A stretch of 64,000 nt of DNA, taken from Paramyrothecium sp. XJ0827 (lineage: Eukaryota > Ascomycota > Sordariomycetes > Hypocreales > Stachybotryaceae). This document shows, one piece after another, positions 20,962-32,156 of the stretch. The position numbers and the translations under genes were made by a program. Location: contig JAJFPB010000006.1 of the NCBI GenBank assembly GCA_020881915.1, positions 496,001 to 560,000 of the forward strand. The letters are read 5' to 3'. The notes under the pieces were generated by a model that was not told the DNA's origin, did not search any database, and was given only the letters and a program-made list of their open reading frames with translations. Numbering within the stretch: the first letter of the stretch is position 1; every line of letters starts with the position of its first letter.

Positions 20962-21254
20962 GCCCGGACCCTTCTATCCGCTACGCGTCTATCTCGGTGC
21001 AGAGGCGTAATATTTGATCATAACAGAATTTGCTCCAGGGGCAATGTCGAAGTAGTAGAGCGAGCACTGGAGCAGGATGGGAAGCTCAACAAAATTATCT
21101 TTGGCTGTTGGATTACACTCGGGGCACAGCAGCTCGGCGTCATCGGGGAAGTCAATTAGCAGCCCAACTGCAGAAACAGATAGGTCGAAGGGAAGAAGTG
21201 GCCGGTGGTGGCACTCATCTTCAACCAGTAGACGCAGAACGCGAGGTAGATTGA
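20962..21254. other. Intergenic, possible continuation of the rhodopsin relic
   Basis: The minus strand is open without a start for about 85 codons here (containing SAVGLLIDFPDDAELLCPEC). I cannot tell whether this is chance or degraded coding sequence. Confidence 0.2.
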
Positions 21255-21593
21255 CTAAGCTGTAAGAAACAACTCAAGAGACTCGGTGCGCCGAGAACGT
21301 ACAGATGTGGGCAGAGAAAGATCTGGTATCTCATGGTCAGCTTCACTAGCGAGCGACCTAGGTGCCACCTGGCCATGCCGATGACTGTAAGTCATCAAAG
21401 CGAGGCAGCTTCGGTAGCGAATCTTTGCGAAAGCGCGTATGGCAACGAAAATGGTAGTCACCGCCATGCACGCAGCGATGACACCAATCACCATGACAAT
21501 GCTGTTTGGCGGGTTGTCAAGCCCGGGGGGGGGCGGTAAACTCGCCAGGCGGCGGGGGAGCTGGCCCCACAAGCATCTCGGGAGTGAAGAGAG
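21255..21593 (-). pseudogene. 5' fragment of a fungal rhodopsin-like membrane protein gene
   Basis: An ATG at 21593 opens MSLFTPEMLVGPAPPPPGEF and after a run of nine C (plus-strand G run 21525-21533) the expected frame continues one base out as PGLDNPPNSIVMVIGVIAA, the first membrane helix, then FVAIRAFAKIRYRS. A little further on, the expected DDYTVIGMARWHLGR is again found in another frame. The rest of the seven-helix domain is absent. Gene order and sequence match the fungal rhodopsin-like family, as in the relic at 4352-5727, but the two copies are not close to each other. The copy is both frameshifted and truncated, so it is a true relic even if the C run is an assembly error. Confidence 0.6.
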
Positions 21594-22486
21594 ACATGGC
21601 GTGAGACCGACGGGATTGAAGCAGACACAGTTAGACCACCTGATTCCGCGGCGGCTCTACCGATGAATTCAACGTAGTCGTAATCGAGACGAGGTAGAGA
21701 GAGGGAAAGATAGACAATGGTTATCTAGCCGTGGCTAACATAAGCAATCCCTCGCAAGCGACACGGAAGGGCACCAGCATGGCCTCCTCTGCTTCGAGGT
21801 ACCCACAGGCCGTGTTCGAGAGAAAGATTTGAGGGACGCTCGAACTAGCCTCAGCTTTGAAGACGATCGGTATTGTATGGTGCTGCATGAGAATGAAACC
21901 CAAACCTACGAATGGCTGCCGTCCGCACTCCATCATCGTCATGTACACTCGTGCAGGGAGGTGTTGGTTGGCTCTACCCCATGCAAGCCAACCCGACCTG
22001 GACTGTACTTTCGCTACATGGAGTGATGCCAGCAAACACCCGAACAAGGCACGGCTGCTTACCCGATGGCATGGATGCAACTCGGTGCCAGACAATTGGA
22101 CGTTTTGAAAAAGTTGACAATGGGCAACTAGCACGCGGAAATTGGACGCACAAATAGCCCCCAGAGCCGATGGTCCCCGGGCTTCGGATAATGGGGCCAA
22201 AGCCGACTGACCCTTTGAGCAGTACCCGTAGCAACCACAGTTTGGGACGGCGAGCAGCCTCAGACAACCAACGTAACGCAACGCAATGCACGGCAGGACC
22301 AACATTCAGACCCCGCCTTGCGCGCCTTGTTGCCTGGAGCCAAGACCTGCGTGCTAACTACTGCTGGTTTTCTCGCCTCTTCTTGACTCTCGCATGTTAC
22401 TTGCGTCGACAATTTTTTCGAGGACAAAGTCTTCCAAACAGGAAAATACATCTCTTCACTGCCTGCCTTGCCTGGTCGGAACAACC
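21594..22486. other. Intergenic stretch upstream of the glutathione transferase
   Basis: Several overlapping frames are open on both strands (the longest, 194 codons, at 21721-22305 minus), but none shows a domain or agrees with splice signals. I regard this as promoter and non-coding DNA. Confidence 0.35.
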
Positions 22487-23324
22487 ATGTCACCAACGTA
22501 CGAGCTCATCTACTGGCCCGGCGCTCCTGGCAGGGGCGAGCATGTGCGCCTTTTGTTAGAGGAGGCCGGTGCGTCCTACTCAGATACAGCTCGGCTGAGC
22601 ATGGAGGAGTGCGGCGGAATCGTCTGGGCCCAGATGGGTGATGCTAATTTGGGCGATGAGAATAATCCGCCACCCTACGCACCACCTATCCTAAAGCATG
22701 GGTCCCTTCTCATCAACCAGACGAGCAATATCCTTATGTACCTTGCGCCTCAGCTTGGACTTGCCCCTGAAAATGACCCTCAGACCCTGCATAAGCTTAA
22801 TGAGCTTGTGCTCACTGCCTTGGATGGCCTTAGCGATGAGGTCCACGATACCCACCATCCCATTGCTAAGGAGTTGAGCTATGAGGATCAGAAAACTGAA
22901 GGCCTACGCCGGAGTAAGGAATTTATAAAGACTCGATTGCCCAAGTTCTTAGGGTACTTTCAACGAGTGCTGAAAGGCGAAGCAAGCGGGGATGGGCCTT
23001 GGCTTCATGGCGGTGCTTTGACCTACGCCGACATTGTTTTATTCCAGGTATACTATTCTATATCTTGCATTTAACTTTTTCGTCTTTGTCTACGATTCTT
23101 TCTAATAATGAATATAGTGCTTGCATGGCATGCAGTTTGCCTTTCCAAATGTTATGGCCGCGGTGAAGGAGAGCGGCAAGTATGACAAAGTCTTTGAGCT
23201 ATACGAGGCTGTGAAGGAAAGACCTAATATTTCGGCGTATTTGGCGAGTGAGAGGCGTCAAAAGTATTCCATCGGCATCTACCGATACTACGAGGAGATG
23301 GATGTTCTGCCAGAAGCGGAGTAA
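22487..23324 (+). CDS. Glutathione S-transferase
   Basis: Two exons, 22487-23047 and 23118-23324, joined across a 70-nt intron in phase 0, give 255 residues. I chose the ATG at 22487 (context ACAACCATGT) because the thioredoxin-like domain starts there with YELIYWPGAPGRGEHVRL; Tyr9 is a candidate catalytic residue of the sigma/mu-like type. HGSLLINQTSNILMYLA is the glutathione-binding segment. The C-terminal helical domain includes WLHGGALTYADIVLFQ, directly followed after the splice by CLHGMQFAFPNV, a typical GST junction. The enzyme conjugates glutathione to electrophiles in the cytosol. GSTs occur both in detoxification and in metabolite clusters; no partner gene is adjacent here. Confidence 0.92.
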
Positions 23325-25654
23325 TACACGCATTGCCGCCACGTATTGCACAGTCAGATAAACAGAGTAACTACTTTCGTCAATGTATTAAGCTACACCC
23401 TTATTCGAGTTGGAATATCAGATAAGCACAATGGCGCCCAATTTTGATAGTTGGCTGGCGCTATTTAGGATGAGTCGCGGGTCCCCGTGATACTAACATT
23501 GCCAGATCTCAGGGTTGGGCGCAGAACGGAGTCCCAGTGCTGGCGAAGATGAAGTTGAAGGGTTTGCTTGCTCGGTGATGTGGCTTAAACGCCGACTGCA
23601 GGTCGGGCAAGGGTAGACTCAATTAAACATTACCTATCTCTGTTATGTGCCTCTGGAACTTTGTTCATGCGCGAATCCCACGAGCGCTCAAGAGGCTGCA
23701 GTAGTCCAGGGTGTCAGAAATGGCCATGAGGCGGCACCAGAGAGGAATATGCCCGTGTGTGCGAATTTAGACCACTCACCGAAGTCTATCAGAGACTCGG
23801 GAATGTGGGGGCTGTTGTGGGATGGGGCAAGACTCGGGAACTCGGGCATAAGCACAAGGGTCTATTTGTAAGTCGGCAACATGGCGAAGAACCCATGGAT
23901 GGTGAGTTTCGGCAAATTGCATGTATGCTTGAGGCGACCAGGAACGTGGACATTGCGCTTGCCCACAGGCCTGTGGGCCACGGTTCTGCAAGTGCTGAAA
24001 CAAAAGTTGAGACGGAGGTGCCGGAGAAATCAGTAGTATGTGAAGGGCAGTGCTCTCTGATGGCAACTGCTCTCAGAAGTGCCGTCAGCCACCCATTGTA
24101 TTGCTTGTAAACGCAACCTCGGCACTTGAAATTGTACAACGCCGCAAATTACAGTTTTGCCTTTGTGCTCCATCTTTCGCTATTTAGCTGTATACATATA
24201 TATAAAAGGCTGCAAATGCATCCGAGACAAAATCTAGCAGTTGAGCGGAGCTCGAGGATGTATTCCGACATTTCAGCGCTAACCAGTGGCGCCAGCACCT
24301 CGGCGAGACGCTCTTTAGCCCTGTTGGCGCAATGTTGGTCGGCCAGCTGGACTGTCGCCGCTTTCATTCATGCTGGAAGCGGACACAGCATGGCACGCAG
24401 ATTTAGAAAGTACATGTTCCAGTAAGCCTGACTGGATAAGAAAGGCGGCGTAGACGCTGGGCATGGCATATTGAGCCGTAAGTCCCGCGAAAGACTACGT
24501 ACCTAAAAAAGCGCTGCGAGGGCTGTTAGACATTAGACAGCGAGGCAAATCGCGTTGAGTTATAAGCCTGTGTGCATACATTGTAGAAACGGTAGCCCAT
24601 CCCTAGTCTCCGACAGTTGGATGGTGAGAAGCTGGGTATCAAAATGACAAAAGAGCCATACGTATGCACTTAGGTCAATAACTCATAAGTTATAGGATCT
24701 TTACATTTTTTACGTATTATCTTCACCCTTCGGATATTTTATGCTAACTATGGCGGCTGTCAACCTGAAAAACCGGTCAACAGGAGCCACCTGAACTGCT
24801 CTAGGTCGGAACTCAAAACTTGGTTGACGATAGGTATGGGTAACTATTTGTAGAACATTGAAAATAAAGAAGGACAGAAATGGAAAGAAGACCTGAAAGG
24901 GAAAGCATATACCATAACCATCACACTTGAGCAGACAAGTTACTTACAAAGATTGCTAGCTTCTACCTACTAAAAACTGGCTATGATCAATGAGAGAGTT
25001 AAGGAAGAAACCGATTCTAGTCTCGTGCAATAGTTGTGCTTATGAATTATAAATTAAGTAAGTGCGTCGCTTATAGTAACGCCCCAGAGAATCACAACAT
25101 GGACTGGATTTAGAGTTTCGAGAAAGGCCTCGGCCATATCATAGTCAGGAGAAACTATTATGATTGGGTGGAAAGGAAATTCACTTGCTTAGCTACCCTG
25201 GAGTTAATTCCTGGGCTCTTTATTAGCTTCTTATAAATATAGAAGGGAGATTAGCTCCTGCTTTTGCTTGTTAGGCACGAATTTCATATCTTCTTTTCAT
25301 CAAGTTCAGATTTTGCATTAATGAAACGACTCCATACCCACTGACAGGCTGGTAGGTGTGGTGTTTTTGAGTTAAATCTTGCTATGTATTTTGTGTTACT
25401 ATTGATTAGAAGAGAGATATTCAAAGGATAACCAAGGTACTCTCAAGAATAAAGATGAAAGCTATGTAATCACGTCGAGAATCGAAACATCATTGCCGTC
25501 TCGTATATCGACCATACCTCACACTCAGTTGATCAATCGATAGTTCGATTCTACAGCAAAGGCTCTCGAAAACAGAAATCCACACTTAGCCACGGATCTT
25601 GAGAAATGATAGCTTACTATAGGTTATAATATAATCACTACCAACTATCCACAC
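23325..25654. other. Intergenic stretch without convincing genes
   Basis: Opposed frames of about 116 codons at 23757-24139 occupy the same DNA and neither has a domain. The rest, 24,440-25,650, is AT-rich with stops in all frames. I see no RNA gene or repeat. Confidence 0.4.
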
Positions 25655-26731
25655 CTATAAGATTTCCTCTGGTTCAACAAAAATCCAATTCTTATCTGCT
25701 GTGACCTCTAGACCGAGCTCCTCCTGCGCCTCCTTATTCTCCTCTATCATCTCATTGATCTCCTCAAAGTACTGTTCACGCCTATTCACCCACAATCTCA
25801 GACCTCCTTTGGCCACGTTTACATCGTGGAAAAGCATGTATCCGTCGCTGTCCGGAGTATCACCCGCCACCAGGACCGGCTTCTTCCACTGGTCGATATA
25901 CGTAAGGATCGCCGCGTGCTTCCCTGCCATCCAAGTTGCCGGGGTCCACAAGTAGGGTGTCAGCCGCAAGTCGAGGTTTGCCTGCTCGTCGTAGTCTCCA
26001 TCGGCAATCTGCTTCCGTGCGGTCGTGGGGGTCGATGGCGAAGACTCATTCGCAAGCAGCAGCGTCACTCCGATGATGTTTTCCGGGGGCACGTTGTATC
26101 CGTACTTGGGATCCGAGGCCACCATGCGCACCAATTCCTCAAGCGCAGCCGTTATCACGTAAACATCGATGCCGTTTTGCATCAGGCGATTGAAGAGCTC
26201 CTGCTGCCCGCGATAAAGCTGGGGGCGCGATACTCGGGTCTCAACAACATCGTCACCGTCATAGTACGAGGTGGTGATGTTACCTTCGTACACCATGAGC
26301 TCATCGACGTATCCCTTAAGCTCACGCAAGGTGAAGCCCGAGAAGACTTGCGCCACCCACTCATAGCATACAACATCGTCAATGTCACAAAGACGGTAGT
26401 AGTAGCTGAAGAGGGTCTCGTTGTATGAGCCACTGTCCTTGAATGGGATGAGCCTTAACGAAGGGTCGAGGTGATTGCGTGTCAAAATGCCACGCTCTTC
26501 AAGGTACGGCAGAAGCGACTCTTCAAGATCGAAACGATACGCCGTGTTGTCCATGTCAAATACGGCATAAGCGCCAGAATGTGCATTGGCCCGGATCATG
26601 GCGTTAAGGGATTTGGCTGCTTCAGCTGGCCAGTGACGCAGCGACGTGCAATTTGTTGCAAGGGCTCCATAGCAACCTGGAATAATGGCTGCGAGGACAC
26701 TGATAAGACCGGCGCTGTTGAAACCACGCAT
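25655..26731 (-). CDS. Secreted HAD-superfamily phosphatase (phosphorylcholine phosphatase-like)
   Basis: A single exon of 358 residues. The N-terminus, MRGFNSAGLISVLAAIIPGC, is a signal peptide, likely cleaved near residue 22-25. The HAD nucleophile motif AYAVFDMDNTAYRF (Asp59 and Asp61) comes early; a later motif VLVAGDTPDSDGYMLF supplies the acidic residues that bind magnesium, and VYVITAALEELV contains the HAD motif II position. Length, secretion signal and the LEESLLPYLEERGIL helix after the nucleophile resemble the phosphorylcholine/phosphoserine phosphatase-like HAD group. It probably removes phosphate from an extracellular or vacuolar substrate; the substrate is not certain. A 60-base element is duplicated just upstream in its promoter. 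Confidence 0.87.
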   Translation of the reverse strand: MRGFNSAGLISVLAAIIPGCYGALATNCTSLRHWPAEAAKSLNAMIRANAHSGAYAVFDMDNTAYRFDLEESLLPYLEERGILTRNHLDPSLRLIPFKDSGSYNETLFSYYYRLCDIDDVVCYEWVAQVFSGFTLRELKGYVDELMVYEGNITTSYYDGDDVVETRVSRPQLYRGQQELFNRLMQNGIDVYVITAALEELVRMVASDPKYGYNVPPENIIGVTLLLANESSPSTPTTARKQIADGDYDEQANLDLRLTPYLWTPATWMAGKHAAILTYIDQWKKPVLVAGDTPDSDGYMLFHDVNVAKGGLRLWVNRREQYFEEINEMIEENKEAQEELGLEVTADKNWIFVEPEEIL

Positions 26732-26768
26732 TTTGGGTAGTGTAATTGATTGATTGTTTCCATCAATT

Positions 26769-26891
26769 GGTTGGGTCGATCACCAGAGCTGGATGTCGCG
26801 GTTGAAAGAAGCAAAAACCAGAAACCGAGGGGTTGGTTAATCACCAGAGCTGGGCGTGCGGGATAAAAAGGGCAAAAGTCAGAAGCGGAGG
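26769..26891. repeat. Imperfect 60-bp tandem duplication in a promoter
   Basis: Units 26769-26830 and 26831-26891 share GGTTGG, then ATCACCAGAGCTGG, then AAAA...CAGAA.C.GAGG. They lie 38-160 bases upstream of the minus-strand phosphatase start, so any regulatory site inside is present twice. Confidence 0.7.
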
Positions 26892-28071
26892 ATTGGGTGC
26901 GGAACAGGTGATGTATAATTTATGAGAAGGCTGGAAGTTGGCCGACGGCCCACTTGAGGCGCCGGGGCAGGGAAGTGCTGCAAGTACCGCATCTGGGCAT
27001 ACGTAATTTTAGTTGCTGGTCCTCCCAATGGGACAAGACCGACCCCAACAAGAGCAGCATTCGTTCGACACGCAAAATTGGGACAATGGACAAAAAGGCA
27101 GAGCCGCTGGCACTAAAACGGGATAGATGACCAAAATGTGCATGGTTTTAGTGATTCTCTTGTTCTGAAAATGGATGAGCCGAGTTTCGCTAGCATGTCC
27201 ACTCAACTGGCTGGTTAGAATGATAAGAAAGCACTGGAGCGATAGGAGTCTTTCCGATCAATTGCCTGTCTTGTGGTAGGGACGTATGCAAGCGTTCTTC
27301 CCAGCTCTGAATCTTCACTGGTAGCTGTTACCGGTCTGGTACGAATAAAAGAGAAGTCTTCGCTGACAAACGTATGTGAAAATTGCAGAGCTGAAAAAAT
27401 GCACGTCGCGGGACCTGGAACTTCAGTGGGAGCATTTACCTTGACGTTCCGATGGAGCTTCCAGCATAAATTCCATGTATGCTTACCTCCATGAGCTTCA
27501 CTGGCTGTAGTCATTGGCGCTTTGGAGAGGAAGCAAACACCAAAGGGTTTGAACTACTTGTGACTCGTGCGAATCCTAGGGTAGCCATGTCCTTGGCGGC
27601 AGTGGTAAAGACGTGGGAAGTGACCATTTAAATTGACAGCATGGAACCCCGGAAATCGACCCACTTGGGCTCCACTTGACCGCAAGGAACGTGGGAGATA
27701 ATGTGGGTTTTCTGACATTTCTAGAAACCAGACTTATTCGGTGATGTGCTTCTTTCCGATCCTCGTCATTCACAGACTGTGTTACCAACCTCGTGGTAAT
27801 CCGGAGGTTGACAAAGGAGTGAGAACACATCCTGGCCGCATTGCACGCTCATCTGAGTACGACCATTTATGCTCCTGGAGCTTTATTGGTTACCGTACAA
27901 CTCATAATCCTGGGCCCGGTTCACGCTTTGCTGCGGCCATTGAACGGCTTCCAACGTATGTTGTGCACTTTGCCACGAGTAAAATATATCACATAAGTCT
28001 GCATTCGTGAATCAATCGAAATTAACGCGTCTATTCCAATATGAAAATCATGCGATGGAATGTCCGTAGCC
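26892..28071. other. Intergenic stretch without visible genes
   Basis: Short frames only (for example 27215-27514 minus), with no domains. Nothing else is recognised. Confidence 0.35.
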
Positions 28072-28545
28072 TTAATCGCGCGTCATAAAGTCAAAGTTAA
28101 AGTTGCCACACAAGTTTTCCTGCTCAAGAGGATCATTCCCCTTGTTTCGATGTCCATGACCCACAGCGCGGACGACATTGAGGGTGTATCGCACATTGAT
28201 GTTGTACGTTTGATCAAAGTCGGTGTTTGTCAATTCTAGCATCGGAGAAGGTTGCAGGGAGCCTACACCGGCGGCATGCACGCAGTAATCGACCCGGCCG
28301 AAAGCCTCCGCCGTCTTTGCAACCATGCTGTCAACGCTGGATTTATCAGAGACGTCCACCTGCAACGCCAGAGTTCTGAATTTAGACTCTTTTAATGATA
28401 GGGCGGCAGAAGCTCGTTCAAGTCTTGTTGGGATTGATCCAAGTTAATATCTGCAAAGACCCACAAATGATCTAGCACAGTCTCGATCAATGCTACTTGC
28501 CGCTCCCGTAACTATAGCTACGCCCTCCAGTTCGTAAGTAGCCGT
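28072..28545 (-). pseudogene. Short-chain dehydrogenase/reductase relic
   Basis: On the minus strand the N-terminal Rossmann part of an SDR can be traced in pieces: GVAIVTGAASSIDRDCA, where the family has GIG, then a fragment reading VFADINLDQSQQ, then LQVDVSDKSSVDSMVAK and FGRVDYCVHAAGVG. The pieces are in different frames and separated by stops. The NAG-type motif is changed to HAAGVG, and the catalytic serine and YxxxK part is missing, the frame ending soon after NVRYTLNVVRAV. The gene is therefore dead. It is the first of three broken metabolic genes in 3.3 kb, before a PKS fragment and an acetyl-CoA synthetase fragment. Confidence 0.8.
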
Positions 28546-29126
28546 TTTCCAAAGGAAACGAGGTTTGCAGACACGTGTACAGATCGCAGTTCATAGACCG
28601 AGGCGGGGTTAATTGCGTCACGTAGACTGCGAAATAGTAATGGATGGTGAATTTTCCGTGAAAGAAGTCTGAGTTCGGAGCCAATGAGTTCTCGGAGCCG
28701 TGTGAGATGATTAGACAAATCCTGAACTACGCACACATGAGCAGCAACAATCCGTCAACCCCCGCAGCCCAAAGGGCCATTTTCGGGTATCGGAAATGGG
28801 AAATGGGAAATGGGAAATGGGAATTTAAATGATTCAACGAACTAGGCAACCCCGCTAGGTTGCAGAAGGGAAAACGCACGAATAGGAAAGCAAGACGGGG
28901 CAATAAGGCAGGGGATCGCATGAACCGTGAGGTATAGCATAACTCGTGGGTGTGTGGAACCTTTTAGGATAGACCGTGTCAAATTTGATTTGAATCGAAT
29001 CCAAGTCCGGCGTTTTTCCTCCTATTTCAAAAACAGAGTTACCTCCGTTCATGACCATGACATCCACCACACCTGCTTAAGCAGCGACTTCCCATTCTTG
29101 AAGGAATTTTTGTCATAAATCTTGGA
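28546..29126. other. Junk stretch between two pseudogenes
   Basis: Short overlapping frames only. It contains a small heptamer repeat. Bases 29,040-29,126 may already belong to the PKS relic that follows. Confidence 0.3.
28793..28826. repeat. GGAAATG heptamer microsatellite
   Basis: Nearly five head-to-tail copies of the seven-base unit GGAAATG. It lies in non-coding DNA. Confidence 0.85.
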
Positions 29127-29690
29127 GTGTCCTGGAATACTCAACCACCCGCGACAATATGGTTCTTGGCCCAAAGCACGTCGTGGCTGATGATGCAGCC
29201 TTCATTTCTTCCTACGACTCCACCTCTGGAGAAGAATCTACCTTGCGTTGTATTCGCAGCAGCCCTTTATTCGCTTCGACATAGGACTGGTCCTCAGAGA
29301 GGGGAGTCGGTCCTGATCCACTCTGGGGCGTGTGGTGTTGTCATTACTGCTATTCAAATGGCGCTGGCCATTGGCGCCCAAGTCTTTACAAGCGTCTATA
29401 CGGAGAAGAAGCGACTGCTTATCGAGAAATGGGGAGTAGATCCTGAAAACATCTTCCTTTCACGCGATGCCTCCTTTGCAGAAGATGAGCTCAAGGCTAC
29501 AAGTGGTCGCGGTGTCGAGGTTGTACTCAATTCATTGACGAGAGATCTTCTCCGGGCAAGCTGGCTGTGACTAGGTCCCTTTAGCCGTGACGTTGAGTCT
29601 CGCAAGATCTTGTGGATGACAGTAGCTTGGCTATGGGCGAATTCTTGCGCAGGACCACATTCACAGCTTTCGACCTATCATAATTCTATT
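29127..29690 (+). pseudogene. Enoylreductase fragment of a reducing PKS
   Basis: The best piece (to 29570) reads CVVFAAALYSLRHRTG, then RGESVLIHSGACGVVITAIQ, then ENIFLSRDASFAEDELK and VVLNSLTRDLLRASW: the nucleotide-binding half of a PKS enoylreductase, with the glycine motif decayed (HSGACGVV). Upstream, NMVLGPKHVV is in another frame, and downstream MGEFLRRTTFTAFDLS is in a third. No KS, AT, DH, KR or ACP remains. It is not a copy of the PKS ER at the window start: the corresponding sequences (HSAAGGVGIAAIEIA and HSGACGVVITAIQMA) differ clearly. It is a remnant of another reducing PKS. Confidence 0.85.
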
Positions 29691-29884
29691 TAGAAGGCAA
29701 GAATAGCTTAGTATTCAAAAATCTTTAGAAGTAACTTATCATTAATATTAACTAGCTATTATACGTAGGAATGATTATACTTTTAGTATTTAATAGAAGC
29801 TAAGTCTTTAGTATATCTAAACTTCCTAGTATACTATAGCTTTTTTATATCACATAATTACATTAGAAAGATTACAATTTACTT
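29691..29884. other. AT-rich spacer between two relics
   Basis: About 190 bases of TA-rich sequence with no coding potential, similar in look to the RIP-like tracts at 12.7-15.5 kb. Confidence 0.4.
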
Positions 29885-31402
29885 AAAGGATGAAGCGGTT
29901 GCTGACTGTCCCTCCGTCAAAACCGGTCTCGTCCATCAGATGACGGTAACCTCGACTCACATGGTCAGCGATCGCGACCTTTGGTGGGACTAAGTGTGGG
30001 AGAAGTGGCCAAGGTATAATGCCCCTGCTTCTATGAGTGCGGAAGATCCCCTCTTCCTACTATACACTCCCGGCTCAACTGGAAAGCCCAAAGACCTAAT
30101 GCACACTGTGGGAGGGTACTCGGAGCTACTAGAACGACACAATATGTTTTTGGTGTCCACGAAGGAGATCGTTTCTTCTGTGGTGACAATATAGGTTGGA
30201 TTACTGGTCACACATACATGGTATATGGCCCGCTATCACTTGGTGTGTCCATCGTTGTATTCGGAGGCACACTCCCCTATCCAAGCTTCACCAGGTATTG
30301 GGATATAATCGATAAATACCAAGTTACACAGCTTCACTCGTCCCCAACGGCATTGAGGATGCTCAAGAAAGCTGGCAACTCCTATATGCGTCGCAATCTC
30401 GGCAGCCTCCGAACAAGAGGCTGCGTCGGGGAGCCCTTTGCACCAAAAGTTTGGAAGTGGTGTGATCACACCATCGGGAAAGGACCAGTCCATCTTGTCG
30501 ATGTTGGTCTCTCACTATTCCGTACCTGCAGGAGGACGGGCAGGCATCCGGTTGCAAGACAGTATAGGGCTAACAGTCACAGAAGTATTTTCAGACGAAG
30601 ACAGGGTCCAATGTCAAGACATCCTTTGCTGGTATTATGGCCACAAAATCTGGCAGTGTCACATTGCCATTTTTCGGGATGGAGCCTGTTATCTTAGATC
30701 CTGTATCTAGATCAAAAATCCTTGAAAGCCATCAAAAGGGTGTCCTGGTATTCAAGCAGCCCTGGCCTAGCATGGCGCGTACAGTCTACGGGGCTCACAA
30801 GAGGTTCATGGATACCTATCTAAATCCGTACAAGGGATACTACGCTAGAAGCCTCTCTTGATCTTGAAAAGCCCGAAATGCTAACGTGGGAAAAATTACA
30901 CTGCCGATGGCGCAATCAGGGATGAAGACGGCTACTACTGGTTCCGAGGTCCGGTGGACGATGTTATCAACGTGAGCAGCCATCGTTCATCCACAGCTGA
31001 AGCAGAGGCAGCCTTGCTGGAGCACCCCAAAGCCGCAGAAACTGCAGTGGTCGGCATTCATGACGGTTTGACGGATCAAGTCATTAACGCTGTTGTCTGT
31101 CTCAAGTCCGGGATTGAAAAGACCAAAGTCCTTGGTCCGGAGTTTGTGTCTCAGGTCCGCCAAAAAATCGCCCATTCGCAGCAGCGAAAATTGCGCATGT
31201 TGTAAACGATTTAGCAAAAAAAAGGCGCAGGAAAATCATGCGTCGTATTTTACGGAACCTTCTCCTAGACAAGAACGACCAACTCGGAGACACGACAACT
31301 GTGAGGATTTACTTTTGGTGCAAAAGAGATCAAGAAGAGCTAACCATAGAATGACTTGTGGATCCGTCAGTGATAGGGAATATCAATCTAGTTATTAAAA
31401 GT
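29885..31402 (+). pseudogene. Acetyl-CoA synthetase relic, N-terminus missing
   Basis: Pieces in several frames follow acetyl-CoA synthetase in order: [20 protein letters not shown] (the AMP-binding P-loop, usually TSGSTGKPKG), [61 protein letters not shown], then the second domain with YYWFRGPVDDVINVSSHR, and the C-terminal KIMRRILRN in a further frame. Stops interrupt it, for example at the start of VWEKWPRYN. The N-terminal third, before EAVADCPSVKTG, is absent. The live enzyme makes acetyl-CoA from acetate. A spare copy next to PKS and SDR remains could have belonged to a lost metabolite cluster (inference). Confidence 0.9.
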
Positions 31403-32156
31403 TTACGGCACATTGCATGAGTGCCGGCACAATGGTATTGTATTGGTGGCAGAATGAATTCCATAGCAGTATAAAATGTCTACCGTCCTTTTAAAAGCTA
31501 TAGGATACGGTCTAGGCTGATCTAAAAGACAAGGAGCCTCGAGACCCGACCCAACTAGTATCATAATCGATTTTCAGTTTTCACTTAACGAGGGCTATCT
31601 TTGCGTCATGTAATTTGTTTTGCAGGACCATGAGACGTGCGCAACAACCAGAATCTCGTGGATGTGCGGGGAAATTCCGTCCAGCACCTACAAATTATCA
31701 CCATCGGCACCGTGACCGGCTGAGAAACTTTGGCGACGTTAGCATGCAGATTTGGGAGATGCTAAGAATCTTGGGCAGGTGTCTACTGTAGGTACACAGC
31801 ATAGCTTCATGGGTTGTGGGACTTGCTAGAGGATTTACTAATGACGCTCTGAATAGTTAGGATATATCTACAGAAATAAGAGACTATATATATAATTAGG
31901 CTTCCGCAACTTTGCCCCAATTTGCACTGCATTGGTAGCTGAAGAGCCGGACTGCGGTCACGAATGGCTTAGAAAATAGCATGATGGGTGAAATAATGAT
32001 AACAGTGATTAGCTGAGGGTTTTGCGATAGGGCAAAATGAGTGTGAGGCAGGTCGTCAATCGGCTTTCCTCAAGTTTTACGGCCCTAAGCAGCCCTCCCT
32101 TGTGGAATGAAGACGAGAAATCAAGAACATTATTCATATCCACGTCTGTCTTGTCG
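31403..32156. other. Intergenic stretch between relic and HET gene
   Basis: No open frame of note and no recognisable element. It should hold the 3' end of the HET transcript. Confidence 0.35.

Noticed and set aside
21721..22305. Minus-strand frame of 194 codons rich in cysteine and leucine
   Set aside because: No domain, overlapping open frames on the other strand, and it occupies the promoter region of the glutathione transferase.
23757..24139. Opposed frames of 116-117 codons
   Set aside because: Both strands are open over the same bases, and neither translation shows family patterns.
25826..26428. Plus-strand frame of 200 codons
   Set aside because: It is the shadow of the HAD phosphatase on the other strand.
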